A stretch of 64,000 nucleotides of DNA from Paucihalobacter ruber (GTDB lineage Bacteria > Bacteroidota > Bacteroidia > Flavobacteriales > Flavobacteriaceae). Positions 1 to 11,900 of this stretch are shown in pieces. The stretch spans positions 124,001 to 188,000 of the forward strand of contig NZ_VHIQ01000004.1 of NCBI RefSeq assembly GCF_006494535.1, given 5' to 3'. Numbering within the stretch: position 1 is the first letter of the stretch; each line of letters starts with the position of its first letter. Made by a program: the position numbers and the translations under genes. The notes beneath the pieces were generated by a model. The model made no database searches. It was given only the letters and a program-made list of their open reading frames with translations, and was not told the origin of the DNA.

Positions 1-270
1 GAGCGTATCGAAGTTATAGTCAATATTTTACCTAATATTGCCTTTGCTACAAAACCCGGTGTAACCATGACAACTTTGGGCATCCCCGATACCAAAGAGA
101 ATAGAAAAGCATTAGAAGAAAATAAACAAGCCTCGAAAACATATTTTGATAGTACTATCGATTTTCAAAAAAGAGTGTTGCCATATTCAGATAAGAGAAA
201 TCTAATTTCGGCTATTTTGTTTTATGAGCAAACACTTAAATCGCTTCATACTTTCAATGAGTTTAATTAA
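1..270 (+). CDS. 3' end of an unidentified gene
   Basis: The frame is open from the first base of the window and ends at TAA 268-270, giving the last 89 residues of a longer protein. The visible part begins ERIEVIVNILPNIAFATKPG and then becomes helical and charged (KENRKALEENKQASKTYFDS), with no recognisable motif, sorting tail or membrane segment. An internal ATG at 67 could be taken as a start, but the upstream frame is open and reads naturally, so truncation by the window edge is more likely. A terminator-like hairpin follows at 313-341. I do not recognise the family. Confidence 0.6.
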   Translation, partial: ERIEVIVNILPNIAFATKPGVTMTTLGIPDTKENRKALEENKQASKTYFDSTIDFQKRVLPYSDKRNLISAILFYEQTLKSLHTFNEFN

Positions 271-312
271 TACAGCGTTTTAATCTACCAACTTTTTAAC
301 ATTTTTAGATTG

Positions 313-341
313 CCCGGAATATTTTGATTTCGGGTTTTTTT
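313..341 (+). terminator. Rho-independent terminator
   Basis: CCCGGAA and TTTCGGG arms around an AT loop, followed by a run of seven T. It lies 43 bases after the stop of the partial first gene and ends that transcript before the promoter at 443-474. Confidence 0.7.
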
Positions 342-442
342 ATGCCATTTTCTGAGTAATTTTTTTAGAAAGTTGTTGTGATCTGATAAAATGTAAGAAA
401 ATATATACGATATTAACAAAAATATGTATTTTATCGATTTTA

Positions 443-474
443 TTTGTATTTCATAGGATTATTACTTATGTTTG
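443..474 (+). promoter_or_regulatory. Bacteroidetes-type promoter for the 527 gene
   Basis: TTTG at 443-446 and TATGTTTG at 467-474, separated by 20 bases, match the Bacteroidetes -33 (TTTG) and -7 (TAnnTTTG) elements. Transcription would begin near 480, leaving about 45 bases of leader before the ATG at 527. Confidence 0.65.
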
Positions 475-526
475 AAGCATTGAAATTAATAGACCCAAAT
501 CTACTAACAGCATAAATAAAATACTT

Positions 527-1831
527 ATGAAAAATGTTACTAAAGGATTGTATTTGTTCTTGATATGTACCTGTAGCCTATTTGCGCAACAAGAAAAGGG
601 TATCATCGGATCAAATAATTGGCTAACAAATTGGACTGAATTTCGTCCAAATCAATCCGATCACGGAAAACCAACTCAAATATTAAGTGGTAGTATAACC
701 AAAGACACCAAACTTTATAAACGAGATACCTATTTGTTACTGGGAAGCGTTTTTGTCACAGATGGTGCAACACTAACCATTGAGCCTGGAACAGTTATTA
801 TTGGAGATTATGACACTAATGGCTCCTTAATTATTAGCAAATCGGCTAAAATTATTGCTGACGGTTTAGCCACAGATCCTATTGTTTTTACATCAAACCG
901 AAGTGTTAAGAAAGAAGGCGATTGGGGTGGCATCTTTATTTTAGGTGATGCACCTATCAACAAATTTGGAAACGTAGCCTCAATTAACTACGGCTTTAGA
1001 CCATCTTCGGCTGAACATATTAATTATGGTGGTGTAAACAGTGAAAGTGATTCGGGAATTTTTAGATATGTTAGAATTGAATTCGCTGGAAAAAGAACCA
1101 AAGATTACGGTTACTTTAGTGCATTAACTCTTGCAGGGGTTGGAGCCGAAACAATTATCGAAAATGTAATGGTAAGCTATAGTGAAGGTAACTCGTTTGA
1201 CATTATCGGTGGTGAGCTTAACTTAGATAAAATGATTTCTTTCCGAACCAAGAGTAATGACTACGAATTTAATTACGGAACACAATGCAGTATAACCAAC
1301 TCCTTAGCTGTGCGTTCGCCTTATGTTTCGGGTGCTGATGGCTCGAGATGCTTATATATTGCTTCGTACGATAAAAAAGAAGATGTTGATTTCAATAAAA
1401 AAGGAACTTATGTTGTCGCTGAAAATTTAACACTAATTAACGTAAGTGAAAATTTGGAAGATGATATCAGCGTTGGTTTGGTAAAAGAGGCTGTTTATGT
1501 AGCTAATGATGCTTCGGTAGATATATCAAAATCAGTAATTTCAGGTTTTAAACCTGCTGTTATTTTAGATGATAGAATTAAAGTTAATACCGAAAGTTTA
1601 GAGAAAATCAAGTTAACCGAAATGTACTTTAACAATTGCAAAGGAAATATATTTACGGCCTACAATTCTAATAATGAAGACCTCGAAAACTGGTATGGTA
1701 ACAGAGCTTTTTCTAATGTTTATTCCAAAGGTGTAGACTCTGAAACTTTTATTGATTCTCACAATTCAAGATATCCGGATTTTAGACTTCGCATCAATAA
1801 AATCATTGCTGCGAACGATTATGATGATTAA
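527..1831 (+). CDS. Secreted beta-helix-like protein upstream of spr operon
   Basis: A 434-residue exported protein of unknown function. The N-terminus is a signal peptide (hydrophobic to about residue 19, cleavage near FAQQ) with no lipobox cysteine. The body has the short beta-strand turns of right-handed parallel beta-helix proteins: LLLGSVFVTDGATLTIEPGT, then LIISKSAKIIADG and a GDWGGIFILGDAPIN segment, a pattern common in secreted Bacteroidetes proteins. I see neither a type A nor a type B T9SS tail, so it may stay periplasmic or be anchored by a partner. It has its own promoter at 443-474 and sits 125 bases before sprC, so a role with the spr products is possible but unproven. Confidence 0.65.
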   Translation: MKNVTKGLYLFLICTCSLFAQQEKGIIGSNNWLTNWTEFRPNQSDHGKPTQILSGSITKDTKLYKRDTYLLLGSVFVTDGATLTIEPGTVIIGDYDTNGSLIISKSAKIIADGLATDPIVFTSNRSVKKEGDWGGIFILGDAPINKFGNVASINYGFRPSSAEHINYGGVNSESDSGIFRYVRIEFAGKRTKDYGYFSALTLAGVGAETIIENVMVSYSEGNSFDIIGGELNLDKMISFRTKSNDYEFNYGTQCSITNSLAVRSPYVSGADGSRCLYIASYDKKEDVDFNKKGTYVVAENLTLINVSENLEDDISVGLVKEAVYVANDASVDISKSVISGFKPAVILDDRIKVNTESLEKIKLTEMYFNNCKGNIFTAYNSNNEDLENWYGNRAFSNVYSKGVDSETFIDSHNSRYPDFRLRINKIIAANDYDD

Positions 1832-1956
1832 TAAACTACTAAGGAATGGCTTTTAGATAAGCGCTTAGTGGAATGTTTGACCTTAATAACACCATTAGCG
1901 ATTTTTTAAAAAATAAAATGAAGTAAACCCAAAACCCCAACTATAATCAAAATAGC

Positions 1957-3420
1957 ATGCATAAAACTACTAATTTAAAAAGTCTTACTTTTCTAATAGG
2001 GGTTTTTGCTCTTTTAATACCGGGGCAAATAAACGCTCAATTAGTTATTGGCTCACCAAATCTTGGTTTTAGTCAGGCATGCGCCAGTGCGTCATTTAAT
2101 TCTTACAATGTTACTTTTGTTTTTTCACCTGAAAGTGCACTTAGTGCATCTAATCAATTTCTCATAGAAATGTCTGATGCCACAGGTAGTTTTGCAAGTC
2201 CCACTGTTGTTTTTACCTCTAATCAGGGCGCAGTTAGTACTTCTCCGGCAACTTTAAATTTTTCTTTACCCGAAGATACAGCCGGCGAAAATTACAGAAT
2301 TCGAATTAAAAGTACAGCACCGGCTGCCACTAGCTCAGGCTCGGTTCCATTTGCTGCCTATTACAAAGTTCAGGATAGTCCGTTTACCATCAACAATCTG
2401 GTATCCACCGGCGCTTTTTGTAACGGTGGAAGTTATTTGTTAACTATCGACAATCCTGGTACAGGCGATAACGATTCGCCGCTAAACTATCCATCACTTA
2501 CCTTTAATTGGTTTAGAGAAACCAGTGCTACAACATCGGTTTTTGTAGCAACGGGTAATAGCTTAACTGTAACCACGCCGGGAACATATTTTGTTCAAAC
2601 CAACTACGGCACCTGTACTTCTAATTCATTTTCGAATCGTGTAACCATAACTGAAGTTTTCTCAGGACAGGCCAACGCCACAATTGTTTCTAGTTTAGGG
2701 AATCCTTATTGCCCTACTCAAGGATCAACCACTTTGGCAACTATTGGTGGTAATAGCTACCAGTGGTTTAAAGATGGTGAAGCTATTTCAAACGCCACCA
2801 GTCAAACCTATCAAACCGATGAATCCGGAGTTTTTTCTGTAACCGTTGATTTGGGTGGTTGTCAAGCTTCTGGTTCTATTACGCTTGTAAGCGAAGGTTT
2901 TACTAGCGAACTTAATGTTCCGGAAGAGAATACACTTGAAGAAGGTGAGACCCTAACTGTAGTAGCCAGCACAACAGCAGCCAATCCGCAATTTAAATGG
3001 TATTTAAATGATAATCTTATTTCAGGGGCTACAACAAATACTTATGTAGCATCAGACTACGGTGATTACAGACTTGTTATTTCACAGACTGCAGGTTGCT
3101 TGGTTTCAAGTGAATTATTTTTCAGAATGAGACAACCAATCGAACAATTCCCCGATGTAGCTAAAATACCAAATATTATAAGTCCCAATGGCGATGGTAT
3201 CAACGACACCTGGGTAATTCCGCTCGAATTTACCAGCGGAACCAACACCGAAATTATTATACTCTCAAACAGAGGTAAAGTAGTTTTTCAAACCAACGAT
3301 TATCAAAATAACTGGCCACAAGACAGAATAGAATTCTCTAGTGTCAATCCGGTTTTTTACTATATCATTAGAGCAACCGATAAAGACCCAATTAAAGGGT
3401 CTATTACCATTTTAAAGTAA
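1957..3420 (+). CDS. sprC: SprC-like gliding protein, T9SS type B tail
   Basis: A 487-residue secreted protein: signal peptide ending near INAQ, then several immunoglobulin-like beta modules (YQWFKDGEAISNATSQTY, FKWYLNDNLISGATTNTY) and a C-terminal type B T9SS/gliding-motility domain from about residue 400 (IPNIISPNGDGINDTWVIP to SITILK). Position decides the name: it is first in a run whose next genes are a PorP-like coiled-coil protein, a giant SprB-repeat adhesin and a PorP/SprF protein, the order sprC-sprD-sprB-sprF known from Flavobacterium johnsoniae. The stop is one base from the sprD ATG, so the two are translationally coupled. SprC supports SprB-dependent gliding; its molecular role is not visible here. 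Confidence 0.75.
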   Translation: MHKTTNLKSLTFLIGVFALLIPGQINAQLVIGSPNLGFSQACASASFNSYNVTFVFSPESALSASNQFLIEMSDATGSFASPTVVFTSNQGAVSTSPATLNFSLPEDTAGENYRIRIKSTAPAATSSGSVPFAAYYKVQDSPFTINNLVSTGAFCNGGSYLLTIDNPGTGDNDSPLNYPSLTFNWFRETSATTSVFVATGNSLTVTTPGTYFVQTNYGTCTSNSFSNRVTITEVFSGQANATIVSSLGNPYCPTQGSTTLATIGGNSYQWFKDGEAISNATSQTYQTDESGVFSVTVDLGGCQASGSITLVSEGFTSELNVPEENTLEEGETLTVVASTTAANPQFKWYLNDNLISGATTNTYVASDYGDYRLVISQTAGCLVSSELFFRMRQPIEQFPDVAKIPNIISPNGDGINDTWVIPLEFTSGTNTEIIILSNRGKVVFQTNDYQNNWPQDRIEFSSVNPVFYYIIRATDKDPIKGSITILK

Positions 3421-3421
3421 C

Positions 3422-5878
3422 ATGAAATTTAGAATATTGATCATAACGTTACTTATCTGTTCAGCACAGATGTTCTACTCTCAAGAAGTTGATGGGGTAG
3501 TGGCGCTTGCTTTACCGGTTGGAAACTCACTAACGTTTAATCAATTTTTGATGAATCCAACCTTTAGTTTTGTAAGACAGCAAAACAGATTTATCAGTTT
3601 CACTAACAAACGCGAATGGGTACAGTTTGAAAATGCTCCCGAAACCAACATTTTTAGTTACTCGGGTCGATTTGCTGAAAATATTGGAGCGGGTATTGGG
3701 TTGTTTCAACAAAATTATGGGGTGTTCACCACATTTGGCGGCGTAGCTAACTTTGCCTATAATGCTAGATTAAATACCGATAGTAATTTAACATTCGGAC
3801 TGAATATTGGTGCTTACAGTAGCGGACTTAACAGTGGTAATGTTGTTACCAATTTTCCAGATCCATCTCTAAATAATATCCCATCAAACTTTTTATTGAC
3901 CATTAATCCGGGAATTAACTATGGATTGGCTTTTATAGATATTGGTGTATCTATAAACAATCTGGCGGTGTACAATTTTAATAATTCAGAACTGCTTCAA
4001 GACAATCCTGAACAAAGCTTACAAGCACATGTAATGTATACCGGCTATTTAGATAGCTACGGTTTTTTTGAAGACAGTAGATTTAAAGGATTATTAAGAT
4101 CAGAATTTAAAGAAGACCAAACCATTATTTCCGGTTTGGCCATGTTAATGGTTCCCAGAGGTATATGGGCACAAGCCGGATACAATAGTATGTTTGGTTT
4201 TTCTGGAGGAATAGGTTTGAACATTACCAAACAAATAGCCATTGAATACAATTACGAAAACGCTTTTGATAATCAAGCCTTTTTTGGTCCATCGCACGAA
4301 ATTACATTAGCTTATAAAATCAGCACTTATAAAAATTACGATTACAGCAGAGAAGATGACGTAGCTGCAATTTTTACAGCTGGGAAAAAGAAGAAGCCCG
4401 TTGCTAAAAGATCAAATAATACACAAACATCAGTAAGCAAAGAAGCTCAAGCAGCAAAGGTGGCTCAGGCCAAACAAGAAGCCGAGGCAAAAGCTAAAGC
4501 CGAAGCAGAAGCTAAGTCAGAAGCACAACAATTAGAAAAAGAGAGAATAGCCCAAGCTAAAGCTGACGAATTGGCCAAATTAGAAGCTGAGAATATAGCT
4601 AAAGAACAAGCCGAAGCAAAAGCTAAAGAAGAAGCCGAGCTGCGATTAAAAGAAGAAGCTAAAGCCAAGTCGGACTTGATTCAGAAAGCGAGAGTAGATG
4701 CAGCTGCAAAAGAAAAGGCAGAAGCCGACGCCAAAAAAGCAGCAGAAGAACAAGCAAAAAGAGATGCTGAAAGAGCTCAGGCAGCAGAAAAAGCCAGATC
4801 CTTAGAAAAGGAACAAGCTGAGGCCAAAGCACGGGCAGAAGAGCAAGCTAAGTTGGCTGCTCAGGCTAAAGAACGAGCAGAAGCCGAAGCTGTGGCCAAA
4901 GCGCAACAAGAAGCTCAAGCCAAACTTGAAGCAGAAGCCAAAGTTAAAGCAGACGAAGCAGCCCGTCTGGCACAGGAGGCAGAAGCCAAAGAATCTCAAG
5001 ACAAAAACGACATTAAAACAGATGAATTATCGGCCTCAGTAGATGCCATTGAAAAATTAACTGAAGAATCTAATGTGCTATTAGAGAGATTCCAAGCTGC
5101 GATACAAATAAAAGACAGAGATTTAAAAGATTTAAAAGAAGAAAATGATTTAAACGATCAGGGCATCATCACTCAGCCAAAACCATTTAAAAGTTTATCA
5201 GAAGAAAATAAAGTTGTTGAAGCTATTAAATCAGATTTAGACAAGGTAATTAAATCACGTGAGCAAAAAATAAAGGAATTGGAAGAAACCTACGATGATA
5301 ATGTAAGGTTTGCTACCATTGTGAACGACCCTGTATTGTTAAACTACAAAAAAACCATTCAGGAGTTAAAGGCAGAACAAACTAAAACGGTACAAACCAA
5401 AGCTGCTTTACAAGCCAATTTAGAAAGTATAAATGTAGCAACAGAAATTGAGAGAAAACGACGTATTAAGCGCGCTGCATTTAATAGTGAAAAAGATAGA
5501 TTTGAGCAGGATAAAGCCACATTAGAGCGTATCAAACAAAACACGACACCGACCTCCACGCCATTAAAAGAAGCAGATTTTGATTTTGGAGAAGAACGCA
5601 GTGGTAGCATTCAAATTTTGAAAAATGTTGAAAATGTAAATCCCGGTTTTTATGTGATACTTGCGGTACATACAGATGTAGCAAAACGAGACGACTTCTT
5701 AACCAAAGCCGTAGCCTCAGGTGAAAAAGACATCAACTTTTTCTATGATGTTAATACCAGTAAATATTATATATATCACCAAAAATTTAGCACTATTGAT
5801 GAAGCCAATGAAGCAGTAAAATCTAAGGAAGGTAAGCCACATAGGGCAAATCTTTCAATAATTAAAGCAGAAAATTAA
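3422..5878 (+). CDS. sprD: SprD-like PorP barrel fused to a long coiled coil
   Basis: An 818-residue protein with three parts. After a signal peptide (to about residue 20, FYSQE) residues 20-310 resemble the PorP/SprF outer-membrane family (FNQFLMNPTFSFVRQQNR, GGIGLNITKQIAIEYNY, FGPSHEITLAYKI). A basic linker (KKKKP near 320) leads into about 220 residues composed almost only of A, E, K and Q, a long single-helix or coiled-coil rod, followed by more helical sequence. The last about 90 residues (GFYVILAVHTDVAKRDDF, YYIYHQKFSTIDEANEAV) look like a SPOR-type peptidoglycan-binding fold. I infer a barrel in the outer membrane with a periplasmic rod reaching the cell wall. Second gene of the spr operon. 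Confidence 0.72.
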   Translation: MKFRILIITLLICSAQMFYSQEVDGVVALALPVGNSLTFNQFLMNPTFSFVRQQNRFISFTNKREWVQFENAPETNIFSYSGRFAENIGAGIGLFQQNYGVFTTFGGVANFAYNARLNTDSNLTFGLNIGAYSSGLNSGNVVTNFPDPSLNNIPSNFLLTINPGINYGLAFIDIGVSINNLAVYNFNNSELLQDNPEQSLQAHVMYTGYLDSYGFFEDSRFKGLLRSEFKEDQTIISGLAMLMVPRGIWAQAGYNSMFGFSGGIGLNITKQIAIEYNYENAFDNQAFFGPSHEITLAYKISTYKNYDYSREDDVAAIFTAGKKKKPVAKRSNNTQTSVSKEAQAAKVAQAKQEAEAKAKAEAEAKSEAQQLEKERIAQAKADELAKLEAENIAKEQAEAKAKEEAELRLKEEAKAKSDLIQKARVDAAAKEKAEADAKKAAEEQAKRDAERAQAAEKARSLEKEQAEAKARAEEQAKLAAQAKERAEAEAVAKAQQEAQAKLEAEAKVKADEAARLAQEAEAKESQDKNDIKTDELSASVDAIEKLTEESNVLLERFQAAIQIKDRDLKDLKEENDLNDQGIITQPKPFKSLSEENKVVEAIKSDLDKVIKSREQKIKELEETYDDNVRFATIVNDPVLLNYKKTIQELKAEQTKTVQTKAALQANLESINVATEIERKRRIKRAAFNSEKDRFEQDKATLERIKQNTTPTSTPLKEADFDFGEERSGSIQILKNVENVNPGFYVILAVHTDVAKRDDFLTKAVASGEKDINFFYDVNTSKYYIYHQKFSTIDEANEAVKSKEGKPHRANLSIIKAEN

Positions 5879-5953
5879 GTTCAGATAAAAAAAATGTCAC
5901 CATATGTTTATTTACAATGCCCCTTGTATCTAAACAAAATTAAAACAGAAGCC

Positions 5954-8900
5954 ATGAAAAAACCTACTTATTCAAAAACTGTATTTAAGCTTGGCCTATT
6001 ATTAATAGGCTTACAGTCTTTTGCTCAAAACTACGTACCATTTACTCCAAGATTTAATGACGACATAAGAGGTGATATTGTTTTAATAGGAAACAACATT
6101 CTGGGCCCCAACAATGATGCATTTAATGATGTAACCGTATTTAATCATTTGGTAGATATGCAGTACATTGACATTGACGGCGACCCAAGTACATTTAGTT
6201 CTTCTAGTGCAGATTTAGAAATACCTAATCCAAATTGTTATCAAATTAAATATGCCGGACTTTATTGGGGAGCAGTTACAGGTGGAGATGAACCGATTAC
6301 AGATGTAAAATTTAGAGGACCTACAGGTGATTATGTTGATATTACGGGAACTATTATTTTTGATGCAAATGGCAATAGTGTTGATGGTGGAAACAGTTTT
6401 TCTTACGCTTGTTATGCTGATGTAACAGATATAGTTACAAGTTTGCCCAATGATTTGGGTACCTATACAGTGGCTAACGTTTCTAGTGCTACGGGTCAGA
6501 CTTCAACTTTTGATCCGTACAACGGAACGGGTTATTCTGCCGGTTGGTCACTTTTTGTTGTTTATGAAGATCCTACATTACCTGGTAAATCCATTACAAG
6601 TTTTGATGGTTTTAGTGCTATTAGCGTAGCTGGTGGTAACCCAACGCTCGATATTCCTATCACCGGATTTAGAACAGTACCTGCACCAACACCGGTTAGA
6701 GCTAACTTTGCATTTGCAACTTTAGAAGGTGATGCGCCAATTCAAGGTGACAGACTCCGACTTAATGGCGTAACGCTGTCAACTGCCGACAGACCTGCAA
6801 ACAATTTTTTTAACAGTACAGTTACCCAATTAAGTGCCTTGCCTGTGCTTAATCGAAACCCTAATAGCGCCAACACTTTGGGTTTTGATACCGGTGTCAT
6901 GGTTGTTCCCAACCCGGGAAATACGGTCATCGCAAACGATGCTACCTCGGCGACTGTGAGGTTAGAAACCAGTCAGGATACCTATTTCCAGTATTTCTTT
7001 GCATTTGCTGTTGAAATTATTGAGCCTAATATTGTCCTTACAAAAATTGTTGAGGATGAATTTGGAAACGATATTGGTGGACAAGTAGTAGGATTGTCTC
7101 AACCTCTAAATTATGTCATCGGTTTTCAAAACACCGGAAATGATAACGCTACCAATTTTCAGATTAGAGATATTCTGCCTATTAATATTATTTTTAATTA
7201 TCCTGAAGATTTGGTTCTACCGCCGGGTGTAACCGTTTCGAGCTATAATCCTGCCACACGAGAACTCGTTTTTGATATAGAAGATTACCTCGTTGAAGAA
7301 AATGATCCGGTTTACGAAATTAGAATTGAGGTTATGACCGTTGAAACTTGTAATCAATTGGCCGATGCATGTTCCAATATTATTAATAACCAAGCGTTTG
7401 CTACCTATAATGGTTTTTTTAATCCTAATTTTACAGTAACTGATGACCCTAGTTTTAGCACAAATACAGGTTGTTTAATCTCACCTCAAGCCACCAACTT
7501 TTTGGCAGATTTAGACGATTGCGTGTTTGAAGAAGAAATTATTCTTTGTGGTGCAACTGTAGATTTAACAGCGGCTAACGGCTACGATGCTTATTCGTGG
7601 TCTACCAGTCCAACGGGAACTCCTGTTATTGGAAATAACCAAACCATCACAGTTTCTTCAACCGGAACATATTACGTATTTAATACTGCTACTGCACCTT
7701 GTCAGTCCATAGTTCAACAATTTAATGTAACACTTTTTGGTGGTGATATTCCTAATCCGGTAATTCCATTCGCTGATGAAGTGGTAACTTGTCCAAATGA
7801 TGGTAAACTTTTACCGCTTATTTTCTTATGCGGTGAAAATGATTCAACCGAAATTCAAACTAATATTTCTGGAGTTTCCTCAATTATTTGGGAACAATTA
7901 GACGAATCTAGTTGTGATGCAGTTTCAAATCAAGATTGTGCTAATGAAAGTACTGATTGTGCTTGGAATCAAGTAGGTACCGGACCCAATTTTAATGCAA
8001 ATTCTGCCGGACAATTTAGGTTAACCATCAATTATGCCGGTGGTTGCTTTAACAGATTCTATTTTAATGTTTATCAGAATCTTTTAAATCCCACCGTCGA
8101 GGCAACAGATATAGTATGTACTACGCCAGGTAGCATCACGGTTGGTGATGTGCCTTCGGGATACGAGTATAGCTTAGATGGCGTTAATTACCAGTCAAGC
8201 AATGTTTTTTCGGTTAATACTCCCGGAATTTATTCTGTTAGCATAAGACAAGTAGGGGTTGACACCAATCCATGTATTTTTTCAGCACCAGATATTCAGA
8301 TTAGAGAACGCAATTTCAATGTTTCAACTGTAGTAGAACAACCACTTTGTAATGGTGATTTAGGAAGTATTTATTTAGCTGCAAATGATGTAGAACCCCA
8401 GTATTTCTTTTCACTTTTTCAAGGTGGAACACTTGTAAATAGTGTTGGACCCATAACTGAAAACACCTATACCTTCGCCAATCTTAACACAGGCACTTAT
8501 ACAGCAACTATTGAAACTGAAGACGGTTGCGTCTATTCAGAAGAAATTGAAATTGTTGAACCGCCGTTACTCACGGTAACCGCAGCTTTAACCGCGCCGC
8601 TAACCTGTACGAATGGTGAAATAACCGTTTACCCGGTGGGTGGAACTGCACCTTATTTTTACTTCGTAAATAGTACAACCGATTTTCAAACAGTACCTGA
8701 AATTGAAGTGACTGCTCCTGGAGTTTACAATATTATGGTGATTGATTCTAATAACTGTGTGGCCAATACTACTATTACTGTTGACGCTATTCCGCAGCCC
8801 GATTTTAGTGTTGCTTCTTCCGATATTCTTTGTACAGATCCTAATTCAGGAACCATTTCTGTTAATGTGAACAATGCCAACGGCAACACTTTACAATATA

Positions 8901-11900
8901 GCATTGATGGTGGTACTACTTTTTCGGGATCTTCAGTGTTTACAGGTCTTTCAGCAGGTGATTATGAGGTAGTGGTTCAGTACAGCTTTGGTTCATCGGT
9001 TTGTTTAACCAATCCTCAAAACATAACCATATCTTCCGAAGATCCTATTTTAGGGACAGCTACTTTAACAGCTCCCTATACTTGTACTTCTGATGGAACC
9101 ATTACTGTTACAGATGTCTCAGGTGGTACTGCTCCTTACACTTATAGTATTGATGGTGTTAATTTTCAAACAGGAAATACATTTTCAGGTTTACAAAATG
9201 GTATCTATACTGTAACAGTTCAGGATTCAAGTGGTTGTTCAGAAAATATAAATACCATTACCATCGAAAGTTTAAATCCGCCAACCGATTTAGATTTCGA
9301 TAGCACGGCATTAACTTGTCCGTCAAATTTATCAACGGTTACCATTACTAATGTCACAGGTGGCGTAACACCATTAGAATATCAAATTATTGCTCCTTCA
9401 GGTGCTGCAACCGGATACCAAACCTCTAATGTGTTTGCTGATTTAGCTCCGGGAACCTACACTTTTCAGGTAAGAGATGCTAATAATTGTATTTATAGTG
9501 AATCTTTTACCATTACGTCATTAGATGCCATATCGGTGGTTGGTGAAAGTTTAAATGATATTTCTTGTTTTGGAGCCGCCGACGGAAGCGCACAATTTAC
9601 AGTTTCAGGCACCTCCGATTTCACATATACAATTAATGGCGGTGCAACAACAGCAGGTACTTCTCCTGTAGTATTGACGGGTCTATCTGCGGGTACATAC
9701 AACATTGTAGTAATCGATAATACTACCAATTGTGAAGCCACAACTTCAGTAACCATTAATCAAGCTTCTGCAGAATTGTTAATTTCTACAGATGTAAGCC
9801 CAATTACCTGTCTGCAAGATGGTAGTGTGATTATAACAGCTACCGGTGGTTGGGGCGGAAATGTATTCAGTTTAACTTTACCTGACGGCACCGTATTACC
9901 AAATCAAAGCAACAATACATTTACAGGTTTAAATCAAGATGGTACCTACATTGTTACTGTAACCGATTCAAACGGCTGTATCGCTACAGATAACTTTGAT
10001 TTACTTACGCCAAGTACGCCGGTTGCTTCAATTAGCAGCACATCAGACTTTTGTTACGACAATTCTAATGGTGCCAGTATAGAAGTAACGGTGACATCAG
10101 GCGAAGCACCTTTTGAATACAGTTTAAATGGCAGTGCTTATCAAACGGGTAATATTTTTAATAATTTAACGCCTGGTATCTACACTGTTACGGTAAGAGA
10201 TGCCTTTGGATGTACAGTGACTTTATCCTCTGAAACCATTGCGCCACAATTATCGGTTAGTACATTGTTAACCGAAGATCTTGATTGTACAGCTACACCA
10301 GACGCTGTTATTTCTGGAACTATCTCTGGTGGTTACGCACCTTTTAATTATGCGGTATCTGTCAATGGAGGTGCTTTCACTTCCTTAGGAACCACAGGTG
10401 CAAACTTCAGCTACACCACAGGAGTAGCCGGTACTTTTCAATTTGAAATTACCGATGCGCAGGGATGTACGATACTTACAAATACAACCACCATTAACCC
10501 AATAACGCCTCCTGCGATCAATGCAGTTCTGCAAACACAGCCTATTCTTTGTAATGGCGACTCGAATGCATCTATTCAAATAAACATTGATACAGCTTCT
10601 GGGACTGCGCCGTTTATTATAAACGTTAATAACGACACAACCGGAGTAAATTATGGCACACAAACCTCAGGGTTACCTTCAGGAACTTATACCATCACTA
10701 TTACCGATGCCAGATCATGTACAGCTACAGAAACCATTACCATTTCTGAGCCCGATGCCATTGTTCTTGATTATGATGCCGTTCCAATTACTTGTACCAC
10801 CGGCGGAATTTCTCAAGGATCAATTATTATAAATAGTGTATCAGGTGGTACTGCCCCATATAACTATTTTGTAACAGGAACCAATGGTTATAATAATTCA
10901 GAATTAAATGCCACCGGATCTACTTCGGTTAGTTTTGATGTGGTTGATTTTGGATTGTATCAAATTAATGTAGTCGATTCTAATGGTTGTTCTGTATTAA
11001 TACAAGATGTTTTGGTAGCTTCACCGCCAGACGATTTAGATATTGTTATCGATACTTCGGTTGATTGCGCCACTGGTGGTACAGCGGTGGTGAGCGTTGG
11101 TTCAACATTAGCCAGTACCGGACCGTTTTTCTTTAGTATTTATCAAGGTCCAATTTCGGTGTATCCAGATCCTGCCGGTTCATGGATTCCTGAGGACGCA
11201 CCCGGAAGCCAATCAGCTACATTTACAAATTTAACACCTGGTGTTCTGTATACATTTATAGTATATGATGCCTCAACGCTTTGTAGTTATTTCGAACCTG
11301 CAACTACGCCAATTCCAACAAATTCAACTTTAACCGCAACAGCTGTTTCGGCAAATAATGTTACATGTACAGGCAGTGCCGACGGTAACGTAACTTTTAA
11401 TGTCAATAGCCTTTATGCTTCTGCTACTAATATCAGTTATGAAATTTTTGATTCATTATCATTATCTTCAACAGGTGTAAGCGGAACAGGGGTTGTTCCT
11501 GCAAACGGTTCGTTAACGGTATCAAATTTAGGTCCGTTGCCTTTCGGGAATTATTATGTTCTTATCAGTGAAACTTCAGGACCTAATGCGGGTTGTAGTG
11601 TTGTAACGGTTCCTTTTAACATCACCGAATCTGCCATTCCTTTAAATTTATCGGTATCAATTGATCAAAATGCCAATTGTAATGTTGCTTCTGGAGTAAT
11701 TAGTGCCATTGGTCAAAATGGAACGGCTCCATATTTGTATCAAGTAACAACTAATCCTACGGCTCCATTGGCATCAGATACTTCTTGGGGTTCTACTAGT
11801 ACTTTCAACTTAGATGCCGGAAATTATTACATTCATGTGCTGGATGCTTTTGGGTGTATTGTATCCTCTTCTGAAACTATTTTACCATTAGATCCTTCGC

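Noticed and set aside
4057-4251. Minus-strand 64-residue frame inside sprD
   Set aside because: Shadow of the barrel-coding sequence; no promoter box or homologous motif.
4465-4999. Antisense reading frames in the sprD coiled-coil region
   Set aside because: They arise from the biased A/E/K codons on the coding strand and encode only Ala/Ser/Phe/Leu runs without features.
5894-5953. Earlier ATG for sprB at 5894
   Set aside because: The extra 20 residues precede a full signal peptide that starts at 5954 and would spoil its export signal.
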